A DNA stretch of 64,000 nucleotides from Tamlana sp. I1 (GCF_015355625.1 NZ_JACLAF010000011.1:1-64000), one strand, 5' to 3'; shown: positions 7,123 through 16,892, counted from the first letter of the stretch. The notes: generated by a model not told the origin, from the sequence alone. A program made the numbers and translations.

Positions 7123-9417
7123 ATGAGTTCTACTACCGAAGAAAAAGCCTTAACACCAGAAACTATAGAAAACCTAAAAATCTCAAAACCAGCTATAAAT
7201 AGTGTGGGGTTTGGTGGAATTGCCGCGGCTGTTAGTCAAGTTTCAAAATATATGAATGTGGCCGATGCTTTTAAATTAGGCGCTAAAATGAATCAAAAGG
7301 GCGGTTTTGATTGTCCGGGTTGTGCTTGGCCAGATCCTGATGATGAGCGTTCTTCTTTAGGTGAGTTTTGCGAAAATGGTATTAAGGCCATTGCTGAAGA
7401 AGCTCAAAATAAAACCATAGGCACCGAATTTTTCAATAAACATTCCGTTGATGAATTAGCCAGTTGGAGCGATTTCGAGATTGGAAAATCAGGACGTTTA
7501 GCCGAGCCTATGTTTCTTACTGAAGGAGCAACTCATTATCAACCCATTTCCTGGGAAGATGCTTTTAATAAGGTTGGTACGCATTTAAATGCTTTAGATT
7601 CTCCTGATGAAGCTGTGTTTTATACGTCGGGGCGAACCACAAATGAAGCCGCTTTTTTATACCAATTGTTCGTTCGAGAGTATGGAACTTCTAATCTGCC
7701 CGATTGCTCTAATATGTGTCATGAAGCGAGTGGAAGTGCATTGTCTGAAACTCTAGGAATTGGTAAAGGTTCGGTGACTTTAGACGATTTATATAAAGCC
7801 GAATTGGTGCTAGTCGTTGGGCAAAACCCAGGGACAAACCACCCTAGAATGTTAACCGCTTTAGAAAAATGTAAAAATAATGGTGGAAAAGTGGTGGCTA
7901 TCAATCCGCTACCAGAAGCCGGATTGGTTAGATTTACCAATCCGCAAAACCCTATAAAATTATTAACCGGCGGAACACAAATTGCCGATGTGTTTGTGCC
8001 AATTACCATTAATGGTGATGTGGCTTTTTTTAAAGCCATACTTTTAAAATTATTAGCTGAAGAAGAGCAAAAAGGCGGTGTTTTTGATAAAGCCTTTATT
8101 GAAGAATTCACCCAAGGTTACGATGCCTTTATAGCCGATTTAAAAACCTATAATTTCGATGAATGCTTAAAAGCTTCAGGAGTTTCTGAAACTGTATTTA
8201 ATCAAGTTTTCGATTTAATTCTGAATAATGAAAAAATCATTATTTGCTGGGCCATGGGCTTAACACAGCATGAAAATGCGGTTGATAATATTCGCGAAGT
8301 TGTTAATTTGCTGCTTTTAAAAGGTAGTATAGGAAAAGAAGGAGCAGGTACATGTCCTGTTCGTGGGCATTCTAACGTTCAAGGCGATAGAACGGTGGGG
8401 ATTTTTGAAGCAGCACCTCAAGCTTTTTTAGACAAAATTGAAGAAAAATACGGCTTTAAACCTAGTGCTAAACACGGATATTCGGTGATTGATGCGATTA
8501 AAGCCATGCATGAGAAAAAGGCAAAAGTATTTTTTGGTTTGGGAGGCAATTTTATTTCGGCGGTTCCAGATACTACGTATTCTGCACAAGCCTTAGGGAA
8601 TTGCAATTTAACCGTGCATGTTAGTACAAAATTAAACCGTTCGCATTTAGTAACTGGAAAGGAAGCATTAATTTTTCCATGCTTGGGAAGAACCGAAAAA
8701 GACTATCAAAAATCGGGGTTACAGTTGCAAAGTGTCGAAAATTCTATGGGGGTGGTGTCGTCCACAAAAGGTGTTTTAGAACCCTGCTCATCGGCATTAC
8801 TTAGTGAAGTTGCTGTGGTTTGTGGGGTAGCACATGCGACTTTAAAAGACCGCTCGAAAATTAATTGGTTGCAGTATAAAGATGATTACAATTTGGTGCG
8901 TGAAGATATCGCGGAAGTCGTTGATGGTTTTAAAGATTATAATACCAAATTAAAGCAACCTTCAGGGTTTTATTTACCAAATGGTGCGCGTATTAGAAAG
9001 TTTAAAACCACAACAGGAAAGGCTAATTTTTCAATAAATAAGTTGCCAAATTGGAAGTTAAAAGCAGATGAGTTAATTATGATGACCATACGAAGTCACG
9101 ACCAATTTAATACCACAATTTATGGTTTAGACGACCGCTATCGTGGGGTTTATAACGGAAGACGTGTTATTTTTATGAACCGAGAAGACATGCAGGAACG
9201 CGGTTTACAAGAGCAACAGCTTGTTAATTTGCAATCGGAATTTAATGGCGTGATTAGAAAAGCACCTAATTTTAAGGTTGTTGGTTACGATATTCCTAAA
9301 AATTGCTGTGCTACTTATTTTCCCGAAACCAATGTTTTAGTGCCTTTAGATAGTTTTGCGCATACGGCTAAAACGCCCGCATCTAAGAGCGTTAGTATAA
9401 CGGTAAAGGCGGTTTAA
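7123..9417 (+). CDS. FdhF/YdeP family molybdopterin oxidoreductase
   Basis: 764 residues, matching the YdeP-like branch of the formate dehydrogenase/nitrate reductase superfamily. Signatures are FDCPGCAWPDPDDERS near residue 64, the SNMCHEASGSAL segment around the molybdenum site, VVGQNPGTNHPRML, and the C-terminal molydopterin-dinucleotide-binding domain with YGLDDRYRGVYNGRRVIFMN. No Tat signal is present, so it is cytoplasmic. Its substrate is not known for the family, and some members are formate dehydrogenase-like. It opens the nitrate block, 246 bp before nirB, and needs the Moco made by the genes at 24782-33093. Confidence 0.88.
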   Translation: MSSTTEEKALTPETIENLKISKPAINSVGFGGIAAAVSQVSKYMNVADAFKLGAKMNQKGGFDCPGCAWPDPDDERSSLGEFCENGIKAIAEEAQNKTIGTEFFNKHSVDELASWSDFEIGKSGRLAEPMFLTEGATHYQPISWEDAFNKVGTHLNALDSPDEAVFYTSGRTTNEAAFLYQLFVREYGTSNLPDCSNMCHEASGSALSETLGIGKGSVTLDDLYKAELVLVVGQNPGTNHPRMLTALEKCKNNGGKVVAINPLPEAGLVRFTNPQNPIKLLTGGTQIADVFVPITINGDVAFFKAILLKLLAEEEQKGGVFDKAFIEEFTQGYDAFIADLKTYNFDECLKASGVSETVFNQVFDLILNNEKIIICWAMGLTQHENAVDNIREVVNLLLLKGSIGKEGAGTCPVRGHSNVQGDRTVGIFEAAPQAFLDKIEEKYGFKPSAKHGYSVIDAIKAMHEKKAKVFFGLGGNFISAVPDTTYSAQALGNCNLTVHVSTKLNRSHLVTGKEALIFPCLGRTEKDYQKSGLQLQSVENSMGVVSSTKGVLEPCSSALLSEVAVVCGVAHATLKDRSKINWLQYKDDYNLVREDIAEVVDGFKDYNTKLKQPSGFYLPNGARIRKFKTTTGKANFSINKLPNWKLKADELIMMTIRSHDQFNTTIYGLDDRYRGVYNGRRVIFMNREDMQERGLQEQQLVNLQSEFNGVIRKAPNFKVVGYDIPKNCCATYFPETNVLVPLDSFAHTAKTPASKSVSITVKAV

Positions 9418-9534
9418 GATTTCACTAAAACTCATCCTATAATTTTTCTAAAACGCAATAATTCTTAAATCTATTTGAGAAATCGACAATAATTGATATT
9501 CTTCAAAAATTTCTTCAAATAAGACACTTAGAAA

Positions 9535-9556
9535 TACGTATAAATACTTAGTTTTG
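9535..9556 (+). promoter_or_regulatory. nirB promoter with 7-2-7 inverted heptamer
   Basis: TACGTAT-AA-ATACTTA at 9535-9550; the last TA begins the -7 box TAGTTTTG (9549-9556). A further element, AAATACGTAATTAT (9562-9575), lies downstream of the -7 box. The inverted heptamer with a 2-bp gap is the arrangement used by NarL/NarP. Its partner protein is inferred. Confidence 0.65.
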
Positions 9557-9663
9557 TTTTCAAATACGTAATTATGAAAGGCGTATATGTTAAAATCTAA
9601 GTTTTAAAAGGATTTAACATTGCGAATTACATCTGACCGATTTAACAAATTAAAACTATACAG

Positions 9664-12183
9664 ATGAAACACGTTATTGTTGTTGGAAACGGAATGGTTG
9701 GTTATAAGTTTTGTGAAAAATTTGTAGAGCAATCTAAAAATAAAGAATTTAAAATCACTGTTTTTGGTGAAGAGCCAAGACCTGCTTATGACCGCGTTCA
9801 TTTAAGTGAGTTTTTTGAAAACCAAGACGCTAAGGCTTTAGAAATGGCGCCTAGAGAGTGGTATGAGGAACACGGAATTGAGCTAATTACTAGCGAGCGT
9901 ATTACCGATATACATCGTTCTTCAAAGAAGATTACAACAACAAAAGATTTACACTATAAATACGATTATCTGGTTTTAGCAACCGGTTCTGCGCCATTCG
10001 TACCAAACATTAGTGGTATAGAAAAGAAAGGTGTTTTTGTTTATAGAACGATTGAAGATCTGGAAGACATGCTAGGTTATGCTAAAGAAGTTATTGGCGA
10101 CCGAAAAGAAACTGTTAAAGCAGCGGTTCTTGGTGGTGGTTTATTAGGTCTTGAAGCTGCGAAAGCGGTTAAGGATATGGGTTTCGAACCACATGTTGTG
10201 GAGTTTGCGCCTAAATTAATGCCAAGACAATTAGATACGCGTGGAAGTAAAGTGCTTCAAGAAAAAATTGAATCGTTAGGGATAAATGTGCATTTATCTA
10301 AAGCTACTAATAAAATTTTAGGCGACGATGTAATTACAGGTATGGAGTTTGGCGAGTACGATAAGATTGATGTTGAAATGCTTGTGGTTTCGGCGGGAAT
10401 TAGACCTCGTGATGAGCTAGGAAAAACCTGTGATTTAAAAATGGGCGTACGTGGTGGTATTGTTGTAAATAACAGAATGCAAACCTCCGATCCAGAAATA
10501 TTTGCCATTGGTGAAGTAGCGCTTTATAACAATATGATTTACGGTTTAGTAGCGCCAGGTTACGATATGGCTGAGGTTGCAGTAAATCAAATTATAGGAA
10601 ATACGGATGTTTTAATGGCTGAAGAAATTGATATGTCTACCAAATTAAAATTAATTGGTGTTGATGTAGCAAGTTTTGGTGAGCCGTTTATGCCAGTTGA
10701 AAAAGGCTATTCGATTATTTTCGAGAATAAAACAAAAAACTTATACAAACGTGTTAATATTAGTCATGATGGTAATTTGTTACTAGGAGGAATCTTAATT
10801 GGCGATGCTTCAGACTACAACATGTTTCATCAAATATATTTAAACGGATTACCAATTCCTGAGGATGCTGAAGAGTTAATTATTGGTGCAAGAGGCGAAG
10901 GAGGTTCTTCTTTCGGAAGCGTTTTAGATATACCAGATGCAGCACAAGTTTGTTCTTGTGAGAGTGTTACCAAAGGTGATATTTGCTGCTCAATTACCGA
11001 AGGTGGTTGCGAGAATTTAGGTGATGTTATTGCAAAAACTAAAGCAACAACAGGTTGTGGTGGTTGTAAACCAATGGTTGTCGATTTAGTAAACGAAACT
11101 TTAAAATCGCAAGGTAAAGAGGTTAAAGAGGTATTGTGTGAGCACTTTAGTTTTAACCGTCAGGAGCTTTACGATCTTGTAAAAGTGAATAAAGTTGCCG
11201 ATTACGACGAAGCTTTAAACCTTTTTGGTGAAGGCCATGGTTGCGAAATTTGTAAGCCTGCATTGGCATCTATTTTTGCGACAATTACTATGGAAACGCC
11301 AAACCGTCAAGTAGCAATTCAAGATACAAACGATAAGTATTTAGCTAATATTCAGCGTAATGGTACCTACTCTGTAGTGCCACGAGTTGCTGGTGGAGAA
11401 ATTACACCAGACCAGTTAATTATAATTGGTGAAGTTGCTAAAAAATACGATTTATATACAAAAATAACTGGTGGCCAACGTATTGATTTATTCGGAGCAC
11501 AAATTCATGAATTACCATTAATTTGGAAAGAATTAGTTGATGCCGGATTTGAAAGTGGTCATGCTTACGGTAAATCGCTTAGAACAGTGAAAAGTTGTGT
11601 AGGTTCTACTTGGTGTCGTTACGGTATGCACGAAAGTGTTACTTTTGCTATCGATATTGAAAACCGATATAGAGGCTTGCGTTCACCACACAAATTAAAA
11701 GGAGGCGTTTCGGGATGTATTAGAGAATGTGCCGAAGCTAGAGGAAAAGATTTCGGATTGATTGCTGTTGAAGGTGGATGGAATTTATATGTATGTGGAA
11801 ATGGTGGAGCAACACCAAAACACGCCATATTATTTGCAGAGCAGTTAGATGATGAAACTGCAATTAAGTACTTAGATAGATTCTTAATGTTCTACATTAG
11901 AACGGCAGGACCTTTAGTAAGAACTGCGCCTTGGTTAGAAAAATTAGACGGTGGTATTGAATACTTAAAGAAAGTTATTATTGAAGATTCTTTAGGAATT
12001 GCTGAAGAATTAGAAACTGAAATGCAAGGTTTGGTTAACAAATACGAATGTGAGTGGAAACAAGCTATCGAAGATCCAGAAATGATGAAACGTTTCAAGC
12101 ATTTTGTGAATTCTGATGATACTGATGATAACTTAGCGTTTGTTCCAATGCGTGATCAAAAAATGCCTAAGGCTTGGAATTAA
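9664..12183 (+). CDS. nirB: nitrite reductase (NADH) large subunit
   Basis: 839 residues, the usual length of NirB, which reduces nitrite to ammonium in the cytoplasm. Domains: FAD/NAD(P) oxidoreductase (about 1-400; VVGNGMVGYKFCE, VLGGGLLGLEAAKA), BFD-like [2Fe-2S] domain (about 435-475; CSCESVTKGD ... CGGCKP), a second BFD-like segment (GCEICKPAL), and ferredoxin-like half domain plus the siroheme/4Fe-4S core. The core ligands are CVGSTWC (about residues 644-650) and CIREC (about 685-689). nirD lies 355 bp downstream, separated by a structured repeat. A 7-2-7 operator precedes it. Confidence 0.96.
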   Translation: MKHVIVVGNGMVGYKFCEKFVEQSKNKEFKITVFGEEPRPAYDRVHLSEFFENQDAKALEMAPREWYEEHGIELITSERITDIHRSSKKITTTKDLHYKYDYLVLATGSAPFVPNISGIEKKGVFVYRTIEDLEDMLGYAKEVIGDRKETVKAAVLGGGLLGLEAAKAVKDMGFEPHVVEFAPKLMPRQLDTRGSKVLQEKIESLGINVHLSKATNKILGDDVITGMEFGEYDKIDVEMLVVSAGIRPRDELGKTCDLKMGVRGGIVVNNRMQTSDPEIFAIGEVALYNNMIYGLVAPGYDMAEVAVNQIIGNTDVLMAEEIDMSTKLKLIGVDVASFGEPFMPVEKGYSIIFENKTKNLYKRVNISHDGNLLLGGILIGDASDYNMFHQIYLNGLPIPEDAEELIIGARGEGGSSFGSVLDIPDAAQVCSCESVTKGDICCSITEGGCENLGDVIAKTKATTGCGGCKPMVVDLVNETLKSQGKEVKEVLCEHFSFNRQELYDLVKVNKVADYDEALNLFGEGHGCEICKPALASIFATITMETPNRQVAIQDTNDKYLANIQRNGTYSVVPRVAGGEITPDQLIIIGEVAKKYDLYTKITGGQRIDLFGAQIHELPLIWKELVDAGFESGHAYGKSLRTVKSCVGSTWCRYGMHESVTFAIDIENRYRGLRSPHKLKGGVSGCIRECAEARGKDFGLIAVEGGWNLYVCGNGGATPKHAILFAEQLDDETAIKYLDRFLMFYIRTAGPLVRTAPWLEKLDGGIEYLKKVIIEDSLGIAEELETEMQGLVNKYECEWKQAIEDPEMMKRFKHFVNSDDTDDNLAFVPMRDQKMPKAWN

Positions 12184-12273
12184 GGAAAAGTTAAAAGTGG
12201 AAAGTTAAAAGTTAAAAGTTTGTTTGCGGATGAAATTTAACTAATGACAAACACTGAAAATGGCAGACAGTTC

Positions 12274-12353
12274 GCGTTAGGGATTGAAGCGGCATCCTTT
12301 TTTGAGGTACGATAAAAAAGATATAGCGGAAAGCCCGACCCTTGTGGTAACGC
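12274..12353. ncRNA. structured repeat element between nirB and nirD (possibly flavo-1-like)
   Basis: GCGTTA (12274-12279) pairs with TAACGC (12348-12353). Inside are the hairpin GGAT/ATCC around TGAAGCGGC and the stretch AGCGGAAAGCCCGACC. I recall this wording from many flavobacterial intergenic regions. It may be the flavo-1 RNA family, which I cannot confirm. Around it, 12184-12273 and 12354-12538 hold only low-complexity AAAGTTAAAAGT and TTAAACG-type repeats. Confidence 0.5.
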
Positions 12354-12538
12354 CAATAAAATAATACAGTTGATTCGTTAAATCGATTATTTGTGTAATC
12401 GTGACATCGGTTAAACGTATTAACGATTAAACGCATAAACAGAATAAAAAAGTAGATTTGTTTATTTGAAACGTCGGTTAAACAATTAAACAGTTAAACG
12501 AATCAACATAATAAAAGGAATTAACAAAAAATAGAGAT

Positions 12539-12922
12539 ATGCAAGAGCAAGATATACTTAATCAATACCAATCTGTTTCAGAAGATAATGTTAAGGAGTG
12601 GTTTAAAGTAGGGGTGGTTGAAGATTTTCCTGAAAATAGCGGGGCCTGCATCAAGTATAAAACCAAACAAATTGCGGTTTATAACTTTGTAAGAACTGGA
12701 AAATGGTATGCGACTCAGAATTTATGTCCGCATAAAATGGAAATGGTTTTGTCTTTAGGGATGATTGGCGACAAAGATGGCGTTCCAAAAGTGGCTTGCC
12801 CGATGCATAAAAAGAATTTTTCTTTGGAAGATGGTTCGAATTTAGGAGGCGAAGATTTAAAAATTGCGACCTATCCTGTTAAAATTAAAAAGGGAAATGT
12901 GTATATTGGCTTTTCAGATTAA
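12539..12922 (+). CDS. nirD: nitrite reductase small subunit, Rieske type
   Basis: 127 residues with a Rieske-like fold. The cluster ligands CPHK (Cys-x-His) and CPMHKKNF (Cys-x2-His) are present, so this copy could bind a [2Fe-2S] cluster, unlike many enterobacterial NirD proteins that lack them. It partners NirB. DUF4202 follows after 22 bp. The long gap from nirB suggests processing or reduced coupling of the two subunits. Confidence 0.92.
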   Translation: MQEQDILNQYQSVSEDNVKEWFKVGVVEDFPENSGACIKYKTKQIAVYNFVRTGKWYATQNLCPHKMEMVLSLGMIGDKDGVPKVACPMHKKNFSLEDGSNLGGEDLKIATYPVKIKKGNVYIGFSD

Positions 12923-12943
12923 CGAAAAGTAAATATACATAAG

Positions 12944-13528
12944 ATGAAGCCTACAAGATTTGAAACCGCAATAGCCTTAATTGATAAAAAAAACGCAGAA
13001 GACACAAATACTTACCAGGTTTCTGGTTTGGATTATCCTAAAGAATTGTTGTACTCGCAACGTATGTCTAGGAAGTTATTGCAGTTTAATCCAGATGCTT
13101 CAAAAGCCCTTCAAATTGCAGCACGCGCCCAACATATTTGTCGTTGGAAAATAGCTAGAGACGAATATCCTATGGATCGTGTTGGGTATTTAAAGTGGCG
13201 TGAGACTCTTAAAAAAATGCACGCCGAAATAACGGCCGAAATTTTAACTCAAGTTGGTTATGATGCGCAGTTTGTAGACCGCGTTTCTTTGTTGATTAAT
13301 AAGAAACTTATTAAGAAAAATGAGGAAACTCAAATTCTTGAAGATACCGTTTGTTTGGTGTTTTTAGATTATTACTTCGAGGAATTTGCGGCCAAACACG
13401 ATGATGAAAAAATCATTGATATTCTTAAAAAAACCTGGGTTAAAATGTCTGATAAAGGCCATGAAGCAGCCTTAAAATTACCTTATTCAGATAAGAGTTT
13501 AGCCTTGGTAAAACAAGCAATTTCATAA
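12944..13528 (+). CDS. DUF4202 domain protein
   Basis: 194 residues matching DUF4202 across its whole length: the start FETAIALIDKKNAEDTN, ARAQHICRWKIARDEYP and RVGYLKWRETLKKMHAE. The conserved H/R/W pattern suggests a ligand- or metal-binding helical fold, but the role is unknown. It is commonly found beside nitrate and nitrite assimilation genes, as here between nirD and the sensor kinase. The stop lies 10 bp before the kinase ATG, so it is cotranscribed. Confidence 0.85.
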   Translation: MKPTRFETAIALIDKKNAEDTNTYQVSGLDYPKELLYSQRMSRKLLQFNPDASKALQIAARAQHICRWKIARDEYPMDRVGYLKWRETLKKMHAEITAEILTQVGYDAQFVDRVSLLINKKLIKKNEETQILEDTVCLVFLDYYFEEFAAKHDDEKIIDILKKTWVKMSDKGHEAALKLPYSDKSLALVKQAIS

Positions 13529-13538
13529 AGTGCAACGT

Positions 13539-15359
13539 ATGGCAAAGCGAGGTAATTCATTAGACCAAAGAACGTTTGATAAATTACGTCGCCTTTATAT
13601 TATTGCATTAAGCACCATTGCCGTTTCGGTAATTGTTAGCCAGCTACTTATACGTAATCACCTTAACGATCAGGCCACCGATTCTTCGGTTATTAACGTG
13701 GCGGGAAGGCAGCGTATGCTTAGCCAGAAACTCACAAAAGATGTGGTTTCCTTATCTTCGGAAACTGCTTTAGATAAAAGAATTTGGCTTAAAAATAAAA
13801 TAAAAGAAACTCTAAATCTTTGGGAGCTTTCGCATTATGCACTTCAAAATGGAAATGATAGTTTAGGGCTTCCTGAAAAAAACACATCGGAAATCCATGC
13901 GCGTTTTGCCATATTAAATCCTGTATTCGACAGGATTAACTTCGCTTCAAAAGCCATTATTACTAAAATTGAAAACAATCCATCTTTAAGCTTTTCTAAT
14001 TTTGCTTCGGAAGTAGAAGTTGTCAAAAATAATGAAGGCGACTTTTTGTTGATGATGGACGATATTGTGAATCAATACGATCTTGAGGCCGACAGAAAAG
14101 TAACGCGACTTAGACAGTTAGAAATGTGGTTAACTGGATTAACCTTATTAATTCTATTGGCTGAGTTTTTATTTATTTTTTGGCCCGCAGCAAAATCGGT
14201 TAAAGGGGTACTTACAGAATTATTATATGCCGAAAAACACGCCAAAAAAATGGCTTTTGATGCCGATGAATTAAGTATCGCTAAAGAAAAATCGATAAAA
14301 GAATTACGAGCACTTAGCCGTGCCATGGACGACACGCTGCTGTTTGCTAGAATTTTACCAAACGGACAAATTGTGCACATGGGCAATAAGTTTTCGCGTT
14401 TGTATAATTACTCGAAATTAAACGATAAAGGCCTGTTTTGGACGACACTTTCGCCGGTAGAAAATGAACAGTTGGCCATTGAGGATCTTATTGCAAAGCA
14501 TAAAAAAACGGGTTGGCAAGGTGAAGTAAAATCTACAACCAAAAATCATGTTGATGTGTGGTTAGAAATGGCCATAATACCCTATAGTCCTACTGAAGAT
14601 AAATCGGAAATACTTATTATCGCTTCCGAAATTACCGAAAGGAAAGTGGCGCAATTAGAAATTGCCAGACTTACTGCGGCAAGTTTTGAGGAAAAGATGA
14701 ACCAGCAAAAAATTATTTCGAGTAAGATTATTGAAAACCAAGAAAAGGAACAAAATAGAATTGCTAAAGACGTACATGATGGCATTGGGCAAATGCTAAC
14801 TGGGTTGAAATATAATTTAGAAAGTATCGATACCCAAGACATTGAAAAAGCAACTTCGAAAATTGAACATTTAAAAACCCTTACTACCGAAATTATAAAA
14901 GGGATTAGAACGGCGACCTTTAATTTAACGCCACCAGAATTAACCGATCATGGTGTGGTTCCTGCCATTGCGAAGCTTATTCAAGAATTATCGAAACTTA
15001 CTGGGAAGCAAATCATGCTTTTTAATAAAACCGATTTTAATCAGCGTTTAGATTCACTTACCGAAATAAATATTTACAGAATTACTCAAGAAGCCATTAA
15101 TAACGCTATTAAATATGCCGAATCTTCGCATATTCTAGTGTCTTTATCGCATAGTAAAAACATTTTAAGTATTGTAATTGACGATAATGGCAAAGGTTTC
15201 GATCCTAAAAAGGTTAAGCATATTAAAACTGGCGATGGTGGTATGGGAATGACCTTTATGCGCGAACGAATTAAATACATTGATGGCCGATTTTTTATTA
15301 GTTCTGAAAAAGGAAAAGGCACCCGAATTACTTTGAATATTCCTTTAAAAGAAGTGTAG
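13539..15359 (+). CDS. NarX-like sensor histidine kinase
   Basis: Membrane kinase of about 606 residues from ATG 13539; GTG at 13530 is an alternative. TM1 is about residues 15-35. A periplasmic PilJ/NarX-type domain follows with VINVAGRQRMLSQKL, which corresponds to the P-box that contacts nitrate/nitrite in NarX. TM2 lies near 190-212, then a PAS-like domain, HisKA_3 (AKDVHDGIGQMLTGLKYNLE, phospho-His near 413) and HATPase_c (DDNGKGFDP, GMGMTFMRERI). The response regulator gene lies one gene downstream. Nitrate sensing is inferred from the P-box and context. Confidence 0.88.
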   Translation: MAKRGNSLDQRTFDKLRRLYIIALSTIAVSVIVSQLLIRNHLNDQATDSSVINVAGRQRMLSQKLTKDVVSLSSETALDKRIWLKNKIKETLNLWELSHYALQNGNDSLGLPEKNTSEIHARFAILNPVFDRINFASKAIITKIENNPSLSFSNFASEVEVVKNNEGDFLLMMDDIVNQYDLEADRKVTRLRQLEMWLTGLTLLILLAEFLFIFWPAAKSVKGVLTELLYAEKHAKKMAFDADELSIAKEKSIKELRALSRAMDDTLLFARILPNGQIVHMGNKFSRLYNYSKLNDKGLFWTTLSPVENEQLAIEDLIAKHKKTGWQGEVKSTTKNHVDVWLEMAIIPYSPTEDKSEILIIASEITERKVAQLEIARLTAASFEEKMNQQKIISSKIIENQEKEQNRIAKDVHDGIGQMLTGLKYNLESIDTQDIEKATSKIEHLKTLTTEIIKGIRTATFNLTPPELTDHGVVPAIAKLIQELSKLTGKQIMLFNKTDFNQRLDSLTEINIYRITQEAINNAIKYAESSHILVSLSHSKNILSIVIDDNGKGFDPKKVKHIKTGDGGMGMTFMRERIKYIDGRFFISSEKGKGTRITLNIPLKEV

Positions 15360-15396
15360 TAAGACATACCTTTTAATAATACGTATTTTTTAATTG

Positions 15397-15777
15397 ATGA
15401 AACGAAAATTAATAAGTTCTGGTTCATCCTTTGAAGCAGAAATTGGTTATTCCAGAGCTGTGGTTCAAGGCGATTGGATATTTGTATCGGGAACAACAGG
15501 TTACAATTATAAAACCATGCAGATAAGTGATGATATTGTTGAACAAACCGAACAATGTCTGCTCAATATAAAAGACACACTAGAACAAGCCCATGCTAGT
15601 TTAGCAGATGTAGTACGCGTAACCTATATTTTGCCAGATGCTAATTTGTTTGAAGCCTGTTGGCCAGTTTTAAAAAAGTATTTTGGAGCAGCGAAACCGG
15701 CTGCAACCATGTTTTCGGCGGGATTAGCCAATGATAAAATGAAAATAGAAATTCAAGTAACAGCACTTAAAATATAA
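15397..15777 (+). CDS. RidA family protein (enamine/imine deaminase-like)
   Basis: 126 residues from ATG 15397. The fold markers are GYSRAVVQGDWIFVSGTTGY near the start, the RidA-type NIKDTLEQAHASLADVVRVTYIL, and the end KIEIQVTALK. RidA proteins hydrolyse reactive enamines such as 2-aminoacrylate, but several subgroups lack that activity, and the catalytic Arg is not obvious at its usual place here. It is inserted between the kinase and the response regulator. Confidence 0.85.
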   Translation: MKRKLISSGSSFEAEIGYSRAVVQGDWIFVSGTTGYNYKTMQISDDIVEQTEQCLLNIKDTLEQAHASLADVVRVTYILPDANLFEACWPVLKKYFGAAKPAATMFSAGLANDKMKIEIQVTALKI

Positions 15778-15778
15778 A

Positions 15779-15810
15779 TACGTAGTTTTTACTTAATTTT
15801 ATTATTTTTG
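15779..15810 (+). promoter_or_regulatory. narL-like promoter with 7-3-7 motif
   Basis: TACGTAG-TTT-TTACTTA (15779-15795) with TAATTTTA (15794-15801) aligned as at nirB. A second -7 box, TATTTTTG, lies at 15803-15810. The gap is 3 bp, not 2, and the left half differs by one base. Autoregulation is possible. Confidence 0.4.
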
Positions 15811-15828
15811 TACTTATATTTAGAATCT

Positions 15829-16494
15829 ATGGACATAATTAATGTTGTGCTTGCAGACGACCATGTTTTGGTGAGAGATGGCATAAAAGCACTTTTAGAA
15901 GATCAATCTGGAATTAAAGTTATTGCTGAAGCTTCAAACGGAAAAGAAGCCTTAGAGATTATAGCTTCTACGAAACCACATGTGTTGATCGTGGATATTA
16001 GAATGCCAGAAATGAACGGTATAGAGGTGGTTAAAGCTATTAATGATACGTACACCGACGTGCGTACTTTGGTGTTGTCTATGCACGATTCAGAAGAATA
16101 TGTTGTAAAGGCTATTCAAGCTGGTGCCGATGGTTATTTATTAAAAGGAGCAAGTAAAGAAGAGTTTTTAAAAGCGTTGACCAATATTGCTTCTGGAGGT
16201 AAGTATTTTACAGGCGATGTTTCGGCAATCATCATGAATAATTTTGTAAACGGAAACACAAATACCGAAGTTGTTACAGAAAAGAAGGTGAAAATTGATC
16301 CGTTTAATTTAACCAAACGCGAAAAGCAAATACTTAATTTAGTACTGCAATTAAAAAACAACAAGGATATCGCTGAAGAACTTAATATTAGTAAGCGAAC
16401 TGCTGAAGTCCATCGTTTTAATTTGATGAAAAAACTAGAAGTTAAAAACTTAATGGAACTTAGTAATAAAGCCAAAGAGTTTGATTTGGGCTAG
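15829..16494 (+). CDS. NarL/LuxR family response regulator
   Basis: 221 residues from ATG 15829. The start at 15808 would lie inside the -7 box and is rejected. The receiver domain has the acidic pair DD10-11, phospho-Asp56 (VLIVDIRMPEMNG) and Lys (LLKGAS). The LuxR HTH is NLTKREKQILNLV...NISKRTAEVHRFNLMKKL. With the NarX-like kinase it forms a likely nitrate/nitrite two-component system. The DNA elements with 7-2-7 inverted heptamers at five nitrate promoters match the geometry bound by NarL and NarP, making it the first candidate to bind them. Confidence 0.9.
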   Translation: MDIINVVLADDHVLVRDGIKALLEDQSGIKVIAEASNGKEALEIIASTKPHVLIVDIRMPEMNGIEVVKAINDTYTDVRTLVLSMHDSEEYVVKAIQAGADGYLLKGASKEEFLKALTNIASGGKYFTGDVSAIIMNNFVNGNTNTEVVTEKKVKIDPFNLTKREKQILNLVLQLKNNKDIAEELNISKRTAEVHRFNLMKKLEVKNLMELSNKAKEFDLG

Positions 16495-16570
16495 TCCTTA
16501 CTTTTTAACTTTATCTGCCCGTTTTTGATCATAAATTTAAACGACCTGTTCCCTATTGTAATATTTTATC

Positions 16571-16740
16571 TTATACTTTGCGAACTCCTGTTTACTAGAA
16601 GTCACAGGGGGTAGAGCAAGACTTAGCTATATTGGTTATTATGGCTAAGTCTAATTGAGTTTGATGATTTTCAAAATGTACCATGCTTATTATAAACTGC
16701 AATAGTATGGATTCTCAAAAATGTTTTAAGCAGTTTTTTT
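16571..16740 (+). ncRNA. candidate structured RNA between narL and narK
   Basis: A degenerate -7 box (TTATACTTTG, 16571-16580) precedes the hairpin CTCCTGT/ACAGGGG (16585-16610), the hairpin AGACTTAGC/GCTAAGTCT (16619-16652), and a terminator-like stem AAACTGC (16694-16700)/GCAGTTT (16730-16736) with a T-run. The narK promoter lies beyond, at 16871-16892. So this would be a separate small RNA, or the 3' tail of the narL transcript. It shares CTGT...ACAGGGG and TGGTTATT with the leader at 18588. Confidence 0.4.
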
Positions 16741-16843
16741 CCATAGAATGTATTTTAATATTTCAAATTTTTTTAATAAAATCGAGTCCTTTTAATAATT
16801 ATTCAAAAAGTCCTTTCATAAATTATTAAACTCACATTTTTAT

Positions 16844-16892
16844 ATAATTACGTATTTTTTGGATGATAATTACGTATTTATACTTAGTTTTG
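16844..16892 (+). promoter_or_regulatory. narK promoter with 7-2-7 inverted heptamer
   Basis: TACGTAT-TT-ATACTTA at 16871-16886 runs into the -7 box TAGTTTTG (16885-16892), the same spacing as at nirB. An extra ATAATTACGTATTT lies at 16844-16857. It is the reverse complement, over most of its length, of the extra element at nirB. Confidence 0.65.

Noticed and set aside
15808-15828. Upstream start for the narL-like gene
   Set aside because: The codon lies within the -7 box TATTTTTG (15803-15810), so it is not transcribed.
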